From: Corynebacterium sp. 21KM1197
GTDB taxonomy: Bacteria > Actinomycetota > Actinomycetes > Mycobacteriales > Mycobacteriaceae
DNA: 64,000 bases
NCBI RefSeq assembly: GCF_033783015.1
Contig: NZ_CP123907.1
Span: forward strand, 434,001-498,000
Direction of reading: 5' to 3'
Shown one piece after another: positions 15,455 to 26,978 of the stretch (position 1 is its first letter; each line of letters starts with the position of its first letter). Below the pieces are notes generated by a model. It saw only the letters and a program-made list of their open reading frames with translations, did not search any database and was not told the origin of the DNA. The position numbers were made by a program, and so were the translations under genes.

Positions 15455-16632
15455 GGCAGCGCTTCTGCTTCCGTGTGGTGGGCTGCTGCGCTGTGGGTCG
15501 TCGTGCTGTGGGATCCTGTGCTGTGGGCCGCCGCGCGGCCGAGGAAACTCCGAATGATCCGATCCATCTGACGAGTCTCCGCCAGGAAGGCATCGTGCCC
15601 CACCGGGGAGACGATCTTGGCCATGCCCAGCAGGTTGCCCAGGTTGCGCGAAAGGTGCTCCTGCTGGTGGTAGGGGTAGAGAATATCTGTGTCCACCCCG
15701 GCCACAAAGGTGGGCGTGCCAATTGCCGCCAGTGCCTTGTTCAGCCCGCCCCGCCCCCGGCCGATGTCATGCCGATTCAGTGCGTCCGTGAGCGTCACGT
15801 AGGAACCCGCGTCAAAGCGCCGGGCCAGTTTATCCGCCTGATAATCCAGGTAACTCTCCACGGCAAAGCGTTGCTGTGGGCTGCGGAACGCTCCGCAGGG
15901 ATTCTCCCCCTCCTGAGCGGAGGTGCCAAAACGCTCGTCCAGTTCCAACTCACCCCGGTAAGTGAGGTGCGCGATGCGTCGCGCGGTGGCAAGTCCCCCA
16001 AGGGGGGCCGTGCCGGTGGAATAGTAATCCCCGCCGTGCCAGTGGGGATCATTTTCCACCGCCGCGATCTGGGCGGACTGAATACCGATCTGCCAGGCGC
16101 TCGCGCGGGCGGACACGGCGAACACGCCCGCAGCGCTGAGGCGTTCCGGGTAAAGAGCAGCCCACTCTAGGGTGCGCGCCCCGCCCATCGAGCCGCCGAG
16201 TACGGCGTGCACGCGGTTGATGCCTAGGGCACGCAGGAAAAGGCGTTCCGCGTGCACCTGATCCCTAATAGAGAGGGCGGGAAAACGCGAGCCCCAGGCG
16301 GTAGCGGTGGCTTGCGACGCCGGTAGCGGGTTCGGGTGCGGGGAGGAGGGACCGGTGGAACCCTGGCAGCCGCCCAGCACGTTGGTGCTGATCACGCAGT
16401 AGCGGCGGGTATCCAGCGCCCGGCCTGGTCCTAAGAGGTCCCCCCACCACTGATCCACCCGGGAATCCCCGGTGAGGGCGTGCTCCACCAGCAGCACGTT
16501 GGAGTGATCCGGGGCGGGGGTGCCCCAGCGCTGGTAGGCGATCTGCGCGCCGGGAATGGTGGCCCCGGCTTCCGTGGTGAACGTGCCGATGGGCACGGTG
16601 GCGAGGACGCCCTCGGCGGCGAGGTGACTCAT
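15451..16632 (-). CDS. metX: Homoserine O-acetyltransferase
   Basis: A 393-residue enzyme that acetylates homoserine in methionine synthesis. Alpha/beta hydrolase motifs are present: GGSMGGARTLEWA with the nucleophile Ser, DTDILYPYHQQ with the catalytic Asp, and VSPVGHDAF with the catalytic His. Near-identical blocks to the C. glutamicum protein occur throughout. ATG 16632 (MSHLAAEG) matches the C. glutamicum start and has GGAAGG upstream. Two oddities: a proline-rich insert PHPNPLPASQ near residue 100 and a low-complexity His/Ser/Thr/Ala tail of about 25 residues encoded by imperfect GTGCTGTGGG repeats (15470-15535). Confidence 0.94.
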   Translation of the reverse strand: MSHLAAEGVLATVPIGTFTTEAGATIPGAQIAYQRWGTPAPDHSNVLLVEHALTGDSRVDQWWGDLLGPGRALDTRRYCVISTNVLGGCQGSTGPSSPHPNPLPASQATATAWGSRFPALSIRDQVHAERLFLRALGINRVHAVLGGSMGGARTLEWAALYPERLSAAGVFAVSARASAWQIGIQSAQIAAVENDPHWHGGDYYSTGTAPLGGLATARRIAHLTYRGELELDERFGTSAQEGENPCGAFRSPQQRFAVESYLDYQADKLARRFDAGSYVTLTDALNRHDIGRGRGGLNKALAAIGTPTFVAGVDTDILYPYHQQEHLSRNLGNLLGMAKIVSPVGHDAFLAETRQMDRIIRSFLGRAAAHSTGSHSTTTHSAAAHHTEAEALP

Positions 16633-16675
16633 GGTGGGGCCTTCCGCTAGACGAATGGTGATAGACAACTCGGTA

Positions 16676-16691
16676 TAGACAGCTTGGTTCG
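16676..16691 (-). promoter_or_regulatory. McbR-like operator upstream of metX
   Basis: On the plus strand the site reads TAGAC-AGCTTG-GTTCG. Two further TAGAC half-sites lie at 16648-16652 and 16662-16666, at 14-base spacing. Consensus and context (metX) fit McbR, the corynebacterial repressor of methionine and cysteine genes. Confidence 0.5.
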
Positions 16692-16716
16692 CCATCGTAG
16701 CGGAAGGGCGCGCGGG

Positions 16717-17166
16717 TTAGTGCTTTTTCTTTCGGTAGTACACCTGGCGGCGAATGTGGGCCACCACGTCGCCTTCCTCGTCAATGAGGTCCAGGTCAAA
16801 CCAGTGTAGATACTTGGAGCCGTCCGCCGTCTTTTCCTTGATGAGGGCGATGGTGGCGTCATCGATGGAAATATCCGCGCTGATTCTGCCGCGCCCCGGC
16901 TTGACGAACTTGGCCTCCACGCCCACGTCCCAGATGTAATAGTCCGACCCCAACTGGTACATGGACACCAGCATGAAGAAGGGGTCCGTCATAGACAGCA
17001 TGGTGCCGCCAAAGGCGGTGCCCACCGCGTTGCAGGTGAGTTTGTTGGGCTTGTAGGTGACCAGGAAGCGGGAGCCGTCCGGGGCGTATTCCTTGATCTT
17101 CACCCCGGCCCCCAGAAAGGGGGGCCAAAACGGCATGAAGCGGGCGAGGGTGCGGGGAGAGTACAT
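16717..17166 (-). CDS. DUF4442 hotdog-fold protein
   Basis: A 149-residue single-domain protein with hotdog-fold features typical of DUF4442 acyl-CoA thioesterase-like proteins: NPFFGAGVKI-like N-terminus (here PFLGAGVKIKEYAPDG), NAVGTAFGGTMLSMTDPFFM and a C-terminal HIRRQVYYRKKK. The family is presumed to hydrolyse or bind acyl-CoA, but substrate is unknown. It lies between metX and metY with the same orientation. Confidence 0.8.
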   Translation of the reverse strand: MYSPRTLARFMPFWPPFLGAGVKIKEYAPDGSRFLVTYKPNKLTCNAVGTAFGGTMLSMTDPFFMLVSMYQLGSDYYIWDVGVEAKFVKPGRGRISADISIDDATIALIKEKTADGSKYLHWFDLDLIDEEGDVVAHIRRQVYYRKKKH

Positions 17167-17231
17167 GGCGGGCCTTTGCTATTCGACGAAAATGTGATCT
17201 GGGTCAAGATGATAGCAAGGCGGGTGCGCTA

Positions 17232-17290
17232 TTTTCCCTGCCACTGTGGGGTTGGTGGGGTGCATGGGCTTCACGCAGTGGCAGGGAAAA
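17232..17290 (-). terminator. Terminator of metY
   Basis: A perfect 15-bp stem (17232-17246 with 17276-17290, TTTTCCCTGCCACTG and its complement) with a 29-base loop. On either strand the stem ends in four T/A, so it can serve as terminator for metY on the minus strand. It begins 6 bases after the metY stop codon. Confidence 0.7.
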
Positions 17291-17295
17291 GTACG

Positions 17296-18612
17296 TTAGA
17301 GCGCCTGGAAGCCGAGGTCGAGGTCGGCCAGAATGTCCTCGATGTGCTCGATCCCCACGGAAAGCCGGATCGTGGCGGGTGAGATCCCCGCGCGGGTCAG
17401 ACCGTGCTCGTCGGACTGTGAGTGCGTGGTGGTGGCGGGGTGTGCCACCAGGGAGCGCACGTCCCCGATGTTGGCGAGGTTGGAGTGCAGGCGCAGGGCG
17501 TCGATAAAGCGCCACGCCTCCTCCTTACCTCCCGCAACGTCAAAGGAAAGTACCGAGCCGGTGTGCGCCAGCCCCAGGCGCTCCTTGACCGGGTACCAGG
17601 GGGAATCCGGCAGGCCCGCGTAATTGATCTTGGTCACGGCGCTTTGGCTGGCCAGGTACTCGGCCACCGCGCGGGCGTTGGCGTTGTGCCGCTCCACGCG
17701 CAGGCTCAGGGTGTCCAGTCCCTGCAAGGTGATCCAGGCGTTGAAGGGGGAGAGGGCGGCACCCGTATCGCGCAGCAGGCCCGCGCGGGCCTTGAGTCCA
17801 AAGGCGACGTCGCCAAGATCGACGTAGCGCAGGCCGTGATAGGCGGGATCGGGGGTGACAAAGTAGGGGAATACCGGCTGGCCATCGCGCTCCACCGTCC
17901 AGTCGAAGGAACCGCCGTCCACCAGGATTCCGCCGATCCCGGAGCCGTTGCCGGTGTAGAACTTTGTGAGCGAGGCCACCACCACGTCCGCGCCCAGTTC
18001 CAGCGGGCGTACCAGGGCGGCGGTGGCGATGGTGTTATCCACGATCAGCGGCACCTGGTGGGCGTGCGCCACCTCGGCCACGGCGGGAATATCCAGCACA
18101 TCGGCCTGGGGGTTGGCAAAGGTCTCGCCGTAGAAGGCCTTGGTGTTGGGCTTGACGGCGGCGGCCCAGGAGGTAGGATCATCCGGGTTTTCCACGAAAG
18201 TGACCTCGATGCCCAGGCGGGCCAGGGTGGATTGAAAGAGCGTTTCCGTGCCGCCGTAGAGGCGCGGGGAGGTGACGATGTGATCGCCCGCGGCCGCGAG
18301 GTTCAAGATCGCGGCGGTTTCCGCCGCCTGGCCGGAGGCAAAGGCCACGGCGTGCGTGCCGCCCTCCAGGGAGGCCAGGCGATTTTCCAGGGCCTCCGTG
18401 GTGGGGTTGGTGAGCCGGGAATAGATGGGCCCGGCGTCCTCCAGGGCAAAGCGCTGCTTGGCGTGCTCGGCGGAGTCGAACACGTAGGAACTGGTGAGGT
18501 GAATGGGTTGGTTGCGCGAGGCGGTATCGGAGTCCACGGACTGTCCGGCGTGAATGGAGCGGGTTTCAAAGTTCCACCGCGCGGCCTGGGAATTATCGTA
18601 CTTGGGGGCCAT
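17296..18612 (-). CDS. metY: O-acetylhomoserine sulfhydrylase
   Basis: A 438-residue PLP enzyme of the Cys/Met metabolism family that makes homocysteine from O-acetylhomoserine and sulfide. Motifs: FETRSIHAGQ at the N-terminus, SRLTNPTTEALENRLA, VDNTIATAALVRPLELGADVV and the PLP lysine in SLTKFYTGNG. Length and sequence fit MetY rather than MetB. ATG 18612 (MAPKYDNSQA) has AAAGAAAGG upstream. It is transcribed convergently to nothing nearby and shares a McbR-like site with the other methionine genes. Confidence 0.94.
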   Translation of the reverse strand: MAPKYDNSQAARWNFETRSIHAGQSVDSDTASRNQPIHLTSSYVFDSAEHAKQRFALEDAGPIYSRLTNPTTEALENRLASLEGGTHAVAFASGQAAETAAILNLAAAGDHIVTSPRLYGGTETLFQSTLARLGIEVTFVENPDDPTSWAAAVKPNTKAFYGETFANPQADVLDIPAVAEVAHAHQVPLIVDNTIATAALVRPLELGADVVVASLTKFYTGNGSGIGGILVDGGSFDWTVERDGQPVFPYFVTPDPAYHGLRYVDLGDVAFGLKARAGLLRDTGAALSPFNAWITLQGLDTLSLRVERHNANARAVAEYLASQSAVTKINYAGLPDSPWYPVKERLGLAHTGSVLSFDVAGGKEEAWRFIDALRLHSNLANIGDVRSLVAHPATTTHSQSDEHGLTRAGISPATIRLSVGIEHIEDILADLDLGFQAL

Positions 18613-18659
18613 GATCGTGCCTTTCTTTAAGCGGAAGTGTGATTGGCAACCCACCCTAG

Positions 18660-18675
18660 TGAACCGCTCTGTCTA
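18660..18675 (-). promoter_or_regulatory. McbR-like operator upstream of metY
   Basis: On the minus strand it reads TAGAC-AGAGCG-GTTCA, 48-63 bases before the metY ATG. It matches the metQ and metX sites (TAGAC-N5-GGTNC). Confidence 0.5.
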
Positions 18676-18776
18676 TGTGGAAGATTTATATTCAGCCACG
18701 CCCACCCTGTATCTTCGATTGCGATTTGCAGGCAGGGTTAGACGCCTCACACAAGGGGCGGCGGAAGGGAGCGGCG

Positions 18777-20974
18777 ATGGAGGTTCTGCGAAACGAGGCC
18801 ACGGGGCAACCCGTGGGCGTGGTGGGGCAGCGGCCCTCGGCGGCGTCGAAAGTAATCATGCTGGTCATCGCCATCGTTGCCGCCGTGGGCTGGGCGATAA
18901 TCGCGCTCCATCGCGGGGAGACCATCAACTCCGTGTGGCTGGTGGCCGCCGCCGTGGGCTCCTACTTCATCGCCTACACCCTGTATTCGCGGCTGATCGC
19001 GTACAAGGTGGTGCGGCCCCGCGACGATCGCGCCACCCCCGCCGAGCAGCACGCCGACGGCTGCCCACCGATCGCCGCGTGCTCTTTGGGCATCACTTCG
19101 CTGCCATCGCGGGCGCGGGTCCGTTGGTGGGGCCGGTGATGGCGGCCCAGATGGGCTACCTGCCCTCCACCTTGTGGATCGTGCTCGGCGTGATCTTTGC
19201 CGGGGCGGTGCAGGATTACCTGGTGCTGTGGGTGTCCACGCGGCGTCGGGGGCGCTCCCTGGGGCAGATGGTGCGCGATGAGATGGGCCGCGTGGGCGGT
19301 GCCGCCGGAATCGTGGCGGTGATCGCCATCATGATCATCATCATCGCGGTGCTGGCGCTGATCGTGGTCAATGCCCTGGCGCACAGCCCCTGGGGCGTGT
19401 TCTCCATCGCCATGACCATTCCGATCGCGTTATTCATGGGCGTGTACATGCGCTACCTGCGCCCGGGCCGGATCGTGGAGGTCTCCGCCATCGGCGTGGT
19501 GCTCCTGCTCGCCGCCATCGTGGCCGGCGGTTGGGTGGCGGAAACCTCCTGGGGTGCGGAGTGGTTCACCCTCTCCCCGGTGGTGCTGGCCTGGTGCCTG
19601 ATCGCCTACGGCGTGGTGGCGGCCCTGTTGCCGGTGTGGCTGCTGCTGGCCCCGCGCGATTACCTCTCCACCTTCATGAAGATCGGCGTGATCGCCCTGC
19701 TCGCGGTGGGAATCATCATCGTGCGCCCCGAGGTGCAGATGCCCGCGATCACGCACTTTGCCCGCGAGGGCGGCGGCCCGGTGTTCTCCGGCTCGCTCTT
19801 CCCCTTCCTCTTCATTACCATCGCCTGCGGCGCGCTCTCCGGGTTCCACGCCCTGATTTCCTCCGGCACCACGCCCAAACTGGTGGAAAAGGAATCCCAG
19901 ATGCGCATGATCGGCTACGGCGGCATGCTCATGGAATCCTTTGTGGCGATCATGGCGCTGATCGCCGCCGTGGTGATCGACCGCCACATGTACTTTGTGA
20001 TGAACGCCCCCGCCACACTCACCGGCGGCGCGGCGGACAGCGCTGCCACCTGGGTGAACTCCCTGGGGCTGCCCGGAGCCGACCTCAGCGCCCAGCAGCT
20101 TAACGACGCCGCCGTGGCCGTGGGGGAGGAGACCATCATCTCCCGCACGGGCGGCGCGCCTACCCTGGCCTACGGCATGTCCGAGATCCTTACCGATGTG
20201 TTCGGCAACGCCGCCTTGCAGGCGTTCTGGTACCACTTTGCGATCATGTTCGAGGCGCTGTTCATCCTCACCACCGTGGACGCGGGCACCCGCGTGGCCC
20301 GCTTCATGATGACAGACACCCTGGCCGCCGTGCCCGGCTTGGGCCGCTTCCGCGATCCCTCCTGGGCCCCGGGAAGCTGGATCGCCACTTTCCTGGTGTG
20401 CGGGCTGTGGGGCTCCATTTTGCTCATGGGCGTGAGCGATCCCCTGGGTGGCATCAACGTGCTCTTCCCGCTCTTTGGCATCGCCAATCAGTTATTGGCC
20501 GCCATTGCGCTCTCCCTGGTGCTCGTGGTGGTGATGAAAAAGGGCCTGTACAAGTGGGCCTGGATTCCCGGCCTGCCCCTGGCCTGGGACCTGGTGGTGA
20601 CCATGACGGCCTCCTGGCACAAGATCTTCTCCTCCGACCCCGCGATTGGCTACTGGGCCCAGCACCGCCGCTTCCGCGATGCCTTCGATCAGGGCCTGGA
20701 CTCCTTTGGCAGCGCCACCTCGCGGGAGGCGATGGAGGCCGTGGTGCGCAACACCGCCGTGCAGGGCGTGCTCTCCATCGTGTTTGCGGTGCTGGTGATC
20801 GTGGTGATCGCCGCCGCCGTGGTGGCCTGCCTGCGGGCGGTGCGGCAGCGTTCGGAGGGGGAGGAGCCGCAGAGCAGCGAGGAACCCTTTGCGCCCTCCA
20901 ACCTGTTCGCCCCCGCCGGGCTGGTGGCCACGGCGGCGGAGAAGGAGATTGAAAAGGAGGCGCTGCGCTCATGA
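18777..20974 (+). pseudogene. cstA: Carbon starvation protein CstA (pyruvate/peptide transporter), frameshifted
   Basis: A CstA-family transporter with about 16 membrane helices, but read in two frames. The N-terminus (MEVLRNEATGQPVG, then two helices and RLIAYKVVRPRDDRATPAEQHADG) is in one frame up to about 19061. The rest, beginning LPTDRRVLFGHHFAAIAGAGP, continues in another frame to the stop at 20974. Family members have DG-(K/R)DY-x-PTDRR here, so a deletion of about ten bases removing the RDY codons plus one base would explain it. The remaining ORF is intact, including GALSGFHALISSGTTPK. A sequencing or assembly error remains possible. Confidence 0.8.
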
Positions 20975-21153
20975 GGGGCTTGCTACGGAAAGCGTACTGG
21001 TACGTGGCGGAAATGCTGGGGGAGAACGCTTACCGGCACTACGTGGAGCACCTGCGCGCCCACCACCCGGAGGCCTCGGTGCCCAGCGAGCGGGAGTTCT
21101 GGAAGGAAACCTGGGCGGAGCGGGGGGCTAATCCGGGGGCGCGGTGTTGTTGA
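20971..21153 (+). CDS. YbdD/YjiX-family small protein
   Basis: A 60-residue protein that always accompanies CstA-family transporters: short basic N-terminus MRGLLRKAYWYVAEMLGENAY, then RHYVEHLRAHHPEA and FWKETWAER. It overlaps the cstA end by four bases (ATGA), as expected. It ends in an unusual ARCC. If cstA is really inactive, this gene is left without its partner. Confidence 0.88.
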   Translation: MRGLLRKAYWYVAEMLGENAYRHYVEHLRAHHPEASVPSEREFWKETWAERGANPGARCC

Positions 21154-21212
21154 GGGACGTTCGAGTGTGAGTGGATTGCCGATGCGAACGTTATTCCGTA
21201 CGCTTCAGTGTC

Positions 21213-21455
21213 ATGGCAAGCACCACGTCCACCGCCGCCCGAGCTAACTTGTACCGCCTTATTGATGAGGTGAACGAACATTCGGATCCGCTCCTCATCA
21301 CGGGACAGCGCCACAACGCGGTACTCGTGGGGGAGGAGGATTGGCGGGCCATCCAGGAGACCCTGTACCTGACCTCCATTCCCGGCATGGTGGGATCCCT
21401 GCGAGAGGCTGAGGCCGAGGGCGTCAAGGGAGGATCCACGGAGCTGGAATGGTAA
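21213..21455 (+). CDS. Type II antitoxin, Phd/YefM family
   Basis: An 80-residue antitoxin beginning MASTTSTAARANLYRLIDEVNE, with LLITGQRHNAVLVGEEDWRAIQETLYL typical of YefM. It binds the toxin through its C-terminus and probably represses its own promoter. The start at 21213 is chosen over an in-frame ATG at 21171 because it gives the standard N-terminus. It overlaps the toxin gene by seven bases. Confidence 0.92.
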   Translation: MASTTSTAARANLYRLIDEVNEHSDPLLITGQRHNAVLVGEEDWRAIQETLYLTSIPGMVGSLREAEAEGVKGGSTELEW

Positions 21456-21721
21456 GCCAGGAATGGCGGATTGTGTACTCAAAGCCTGCGCAAAAGGACG
21501 CTCGGAACCTTTCCGCTGCGGGGTTAAAACCTAAAGCACAGGTTTTACTTCGACTCTTAGAGCGCGACCCTCTGGCCACTCCTCCGCCTTGTGAGAAACT
21601 GGTGGGTAATCTTGCCGGGTACTTCTCCCGCAGAATCAATATCCAACACCGGCTGGTGTATAAGGTCCTTGAGGAGGAGAAAACCGTGCTGGTGCTGCGC
21701 ATGTGGAGCCATTACGAATGA
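21449..21721 (+). CDS. Type II toxin, Txe/YoeB family
   Basis: A 90-residue RelE-superfamily mRNA interferase. Family features: N-terminal WRIVYSKPAQKDARNL, KLVGNLAGYFSRRINIQHRLVYKV and a C-terminal HYE, with the catalytic Glu/Arg/His of YoeB present. YoeB toxins cut mRNA at the ribosomal A site. Paired with the overlapping YefM-type antitoxin, this is a complete toxin-antitoxin module with its own terminator. Confidence 0.93.
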   Translation: MVSQEWRIVYSKPAQKDARNLSAAGLKPKAQVLLRLLERDPLATPPPCEKLVGNLAGYFSRRINIQHRLVYKVLEEEKTVLVLRMWSHYE

Positions 21722-21731
21722 GGCATGAATA

Positions 21732-21764
21732 AAAGGAGGGCACCCCGAGCGGGTGCCCTCCTTT
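21732..21764. terminator. Bidirectional terminator between toxin gene and icd
   Basis: A 14-bp perfect stem (21732-21745 with 21751-21764, AAAGGAGGGCACCC and its complement) with a five-base loop, ending in T-run/A-run on each side. It serves the toxin operon on + and icd on -. Confidence 0.85.
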
Positions 21765-21784
21765 ATCGGGAAAAGAGGAATTGC

Positions 21785-24037
<2,253 letters not shown>

Positions 24038-24087
24038 TCAACGGCTATCCAGGGTACCCCTAACCAGCGCGCCAGGTGTGCGGAAAC

Positions 24088-25026
24088 TCAGCTCATGGAC
24101 ACGCCCCGGCGCCAGTAGCCCATAAACGCCACCTGCGAGCGCGCCACGCCCACCTCGCGCACCAGGTATCGTCGCAGGTCTTGCACCACGCCGGACTCCC
24201 CGGCGATCCAGAAGTATTCCCCCTCCCCGGTGGCCTCGGGCACCTCCCAGAGTAACTGTGCCTTATCACCCACCAGGTGCGGCTCGGGCACCTTGTGCTT
24301 ATCGACGCCCCCTTTACCCCGCAGGTGCTCCCGCAGGGATTGACGAAGCAGATCGCCCAGTGGCGCGCCCTCGCGCGGCAGCCAGGTGATAGGGGCGGGG
24401 CTGGCGATAGGGAGACAATCCGCGCGGGTGGGTACCTCGATATAGGCGCGGGCGCTGAGATCGGGGTGATGGTGGTGAAGATCCTCCAGGATCCGGGCGA
24501 TGGCGGGGGCGGCCGTCTCATCGCCGCACAGGGTGATGGACTGCGCGGCTCCCGGGCGGAACTCGATGCCGGAACCGCTATCGACCCCCGCGCGCGGCCC
24601 CACCACCAACACCTCCGCGCCGGGGGTGGCCTGGGCGGCCCACTGGGCGGCCGGCCCGGTGGCGGCGGGATCGAGGTGCAGCACGAAGTCCACGATGAGT
24701 TCGGGGGCGTCGGTAGTGGACGCGGCGGGGCGCAGTTCCCTGATGGAGTAGGTGCGCATGTCCCCACGTCGATCCTCCGGGAGCGCCAACCAATCCTGGT
24801 ACCAATTCTGCGAGCCCGCGAGGTCCGGGAGCGCGCCCGTGGCGCGCGGCGGGAAGATGAGCTTAATGCGCTGGTCATACACGGGATTGCCGGTATTGCC
24901 GATCTCCGCCATGCCCGGCCCGCCCAGGGTGACGCGCACAAAGTGCGGGGAGAGGCGCTCGGCCCGGATCACCTGGGCGCGGGCCACCGCGTAGGGCGGG
25001 CGCGCGGTTTCCTGCTGGCTGCTCAT
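24088..25026 (-). CDS. Siderophore-interacting protein (FAD-binding, SIP family)
   Basis: A 312-residue flavoprotein of the ViuB/SIP family that reduces ferric-siderophores in the cytoplasm. An N-terminal FAD-binding half contains HFVRVTLGGPGM and RTYSIREL, the latter binding FAD; the C-terminal half has CGDETAAPAIARIL, NAD(P)H-type features and WIAGESGVVQDLRRYL. It carries one copy of the CGTCGATAAGC motif (24297-24307). No siderophore transporter is adjacent. Confidence 0.9.
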   Translation of the reverse strand: MSSQQETARPPYAVARAQVIRAERLSPHFVRVTLGGPGMAEIGNTGNPVYDQRIKLIFPPRATGALPDLAGSQNWYQDWLALPEDRRGDMRTYSIRELRPAASTTDAPELIVDFVLHLDPAATGPAAQWAAQATPGAEVLVVGPRAGVDSGSGIEFRPGAAQSITLCGDETAAPAIARILEDLHHHHPDLSARAYIEVPTRADCLPIASPAPITWLPREGAPLGDLLRQSLREHLRGKGGVDKHKVPEPHLVGDKAQLLWEVPEATGEGEYFWIAGESGVVQDLRRYLVREVGVARSQVAFMGYWRRGVSMS

Positions 25027-25128
25027 GGTGTGCTCCTCTCCGGGGATAGTTCACCCTAACCTACGTGAAGTTCCCGGAGCGGTGGGGGAGTATTGGCCTG
25101 GCTCCCATCGGTGTCTATTGTGGTGCGC

Positions 25129-26040
25129 ATGACGCTGACCATTACCTCCGTGAATGTCAATGGCGTGCGCGCCGCCACCAAAAAACGCAGCGAGGAAAAC
25201 CTCGGCATGAACGCCTGGCTGGAACAAAACCAGCCGGACGTGGTGCTCCTGCAAGAGGTACGCGCCAGCATCGAGCAGACCCACGCGGCCCTGGCCCCCG
25301 CGCTGGAAGCCGGGTGGCACTACGAGGGCGCTCCCGCCGCCGCCAAGGGGCGCGCCGGGGTGGGGATCCTCAGCCGCACCCCGCTGCACGACGTCTCCGT
25401 GGGCTTCGGTTCCTTTACCGATTCCGGCCGGTGGATCGAGGCCACGGTGGAGGCGGACTTTGGCCCGGTGCGCGTGGCCTCCCTGTACCTGCCGTCTGGT
25501 TCCGAGAATACGGAGAAGCAGGACGAGAAGTACCGATTCTTCGACGAGTTCGACGAGGTACTGGCCCAGCGCGCGCAAGAGCATAAGAATATGGTGATCG
25601 GCGGAGACTGGAATATCTGCCACCGCCGCGAGGACCTGAAGAACTGGAAGGGCAACATGAAGAAGTCCGGCTTCCTGCCGGACGAGCGGGCCTTTATGGA
25701 CTCCCTCTTTGGCACCTTCCCGGACGAGGCCACGCAGGTGGAATCCGGTGTAGGTGAGTTCTTAGGCGCCGTGGACTATACCGGAGGGCGGGCGCGCGCG
25801 GCGGCCCAGGAGCCGCAGTGGTTTGACGTGAACCGCCGCCTCAACCCGGAGGGGCCGGGGCCGTACACCTGGTGGACGTACCGGGGCCAGGCCTTTAATA
25901 ACGACGCCGGGTGGCGCATTGATTACCAGGCCGCCACCGCCGCCATGATGGAACGAGCTCAGAAAACCTGGGTGGACAAGGCGGAGGCGGTGGAACTTCG
26001 CTGGTCCGACCACTCGCCGCTCAACGTCGTGTACGCATAA
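25129..26040 (+). CDS. xth: Exodeoxyribonuclease III
   Basis: A 303-residue ExoIII/AP endonuclease for base-excision repair. Catalytic motifs are seen in order: SVNVNGVRAA, LLQEVRA, GGDWNICHRRED, WRIDYQAAT and SDHSPLNVVY. The ATG at 25129 (MTLTITSVN) is preferred over one at 25093 because the family starts right before the first strand. Its stop overlaps the next gene start by one base. Confidence 0.93.
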   Translation: MTLTITSVNVNGVRAATKKRSEENLGMNAWLEQNQPDVVLLQEVRASIEQTHAALAPALEAGWHYEGAPAAAKGRAGVGILSRTPLHDVSVGFGSFTDSGRWIEATVEADFGPVRVASLYLPSGSENTEKQDEKYRFFDEFDEVLAQRAQEHKNMVIGGDWNICHRREDLKNWKGNMKKSGFLPDERAFMDSLFGTFPDEATQVESGVGEFLGAVDYTGGRARAAAQEPQWFDVNRRLNPEGPGPYTWWTYRGQAFNNDAGWRIDYQAATAAMMERAQKTWVDKAEAVELRWSDHSPLNVVYA

Positions 26041-26918
26041 TGCTGCTTTCCGTTCTTTACGTAGTAGGCATTACGGCGGAGTCTGTCACCGCCGCGCTCT
26101 CCGCGGGGCGGCAAAAGATGGACGTGTTTGGCGTGGTCATGGTGGCCTGCATGACGGCCCTGGGCGGGGGAGTGGTGCGCGATGTGCTGCTCAATAATTA
26201 CCCCCTGACCTGGGTGGAGCAGCCAATTTACCTCATCATCGTGATCGTGGCGGCGCTGATTACCATCTCGCTGTCCTTCCTCATGTACTACTTCCGGGTG
26301 CTCTTCCTGGTGCTCGACGCGGTGGGCCTGGCCACGTTCTCCGTGTTGGGCACCCGGATCGCCCTGGAATTAGGCCACGGCTTTGTCATCGCCACCGTTT
26401 CCTCCGTGGCCACCGGCGTGGCCGGAGGCGTGCTGCGCGATCTCATGTCCGACCGCATGCCCCTGGTGTTTGCCAAGGAACTCTATGCCTCCATCTCCGT
26501 GCTGGTGACCATCACGTACATGGGGCTCTTGCAGGTGGGGCTATCCGAGCACTGGGTGGTGATTGTGGCGCTGGTGGTGGGCTTTGGTGCCCGGTGCCTG
26601 GCGATCTATTACGACAAGGGCCTGCCGGTATTCGAGTACCTGGGGCGCGATCAACCCATCGACCCGCGCGTGCGGCTCTCCTATCACCTGCTGCGGCGGG
26701 GCTGGCGCAGCGCCAGGCGACGCTCCGGCTACGACGCCGCCCGCTATGCGCTGCTCAACCGGCAGGCGGGGCGCCACCACAGGAAGCCAAAAAACGAGGA
26801 CATTCAGTGGTCGCTCACCGTGGAGCTGGATAACAAGAAGCGACGCAAGCACGCCAGGGATAAGGTTCAGGCGTGGTCGCCCAAGAAGGGGAAGCGGGCC
26901 GCCCCCGGTGGAGAATAA
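26040..26918 (+). CDS. Trimeric intracellular cation channel (TRIC/UPF0126) family protein
   Basis: A 292-residue membrane protein with seven helices in the first ~200 residues, arranged as two repeats each carrying a GG-x2-RD motif (GGGVVRDVLL and GGVLRDLMS). Bacterial TRIC homologues conduct monovalent cations. An extra C-terminal region of about 90 residues is strongly basic (RRGWRSARRRSG, KKRRKHARDK) and absent from many homologues. It is translationally coupled to xth. Confidence 0.88.
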   Translation: MLLSVLYVVGITAESVTAALSAGRQKMDVFGVVMVACMTALGGGVVRDVLLNNYPLTWVEQPIYLIIVIVAALITISLSFLMYYFRVLFLVLDAVGLATFSVLGTRIALELGHGFVIATVSSVATGVAGGVLRDLMSDRMPLVFAKELYASISVLVTITYMGLLQVGLSEHWVVIVALVVGFGARCLAIYYDKGLPVFEYLGRDQPIDPRVRLSYHLLRRGWRSARRRSGYDAARYALLNRQAGRHHRKPKNEDIQWSLTVELDNKKRRKHARDKVQAWSPKKGKRAAPGGE

Positions 26919-26978
26919 CTGTGGACGTGTCTTATACTTCAACCCGATAAGGCACTTCCCGTTTGATTGGATCTATAT

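Noticed and set aside
15465..15540. Tandem repeat array at the end of metX
   Set aside because: Only a few imperfect GTGCTGTGGG copies that encode a low-complexity tail; not a separate element.
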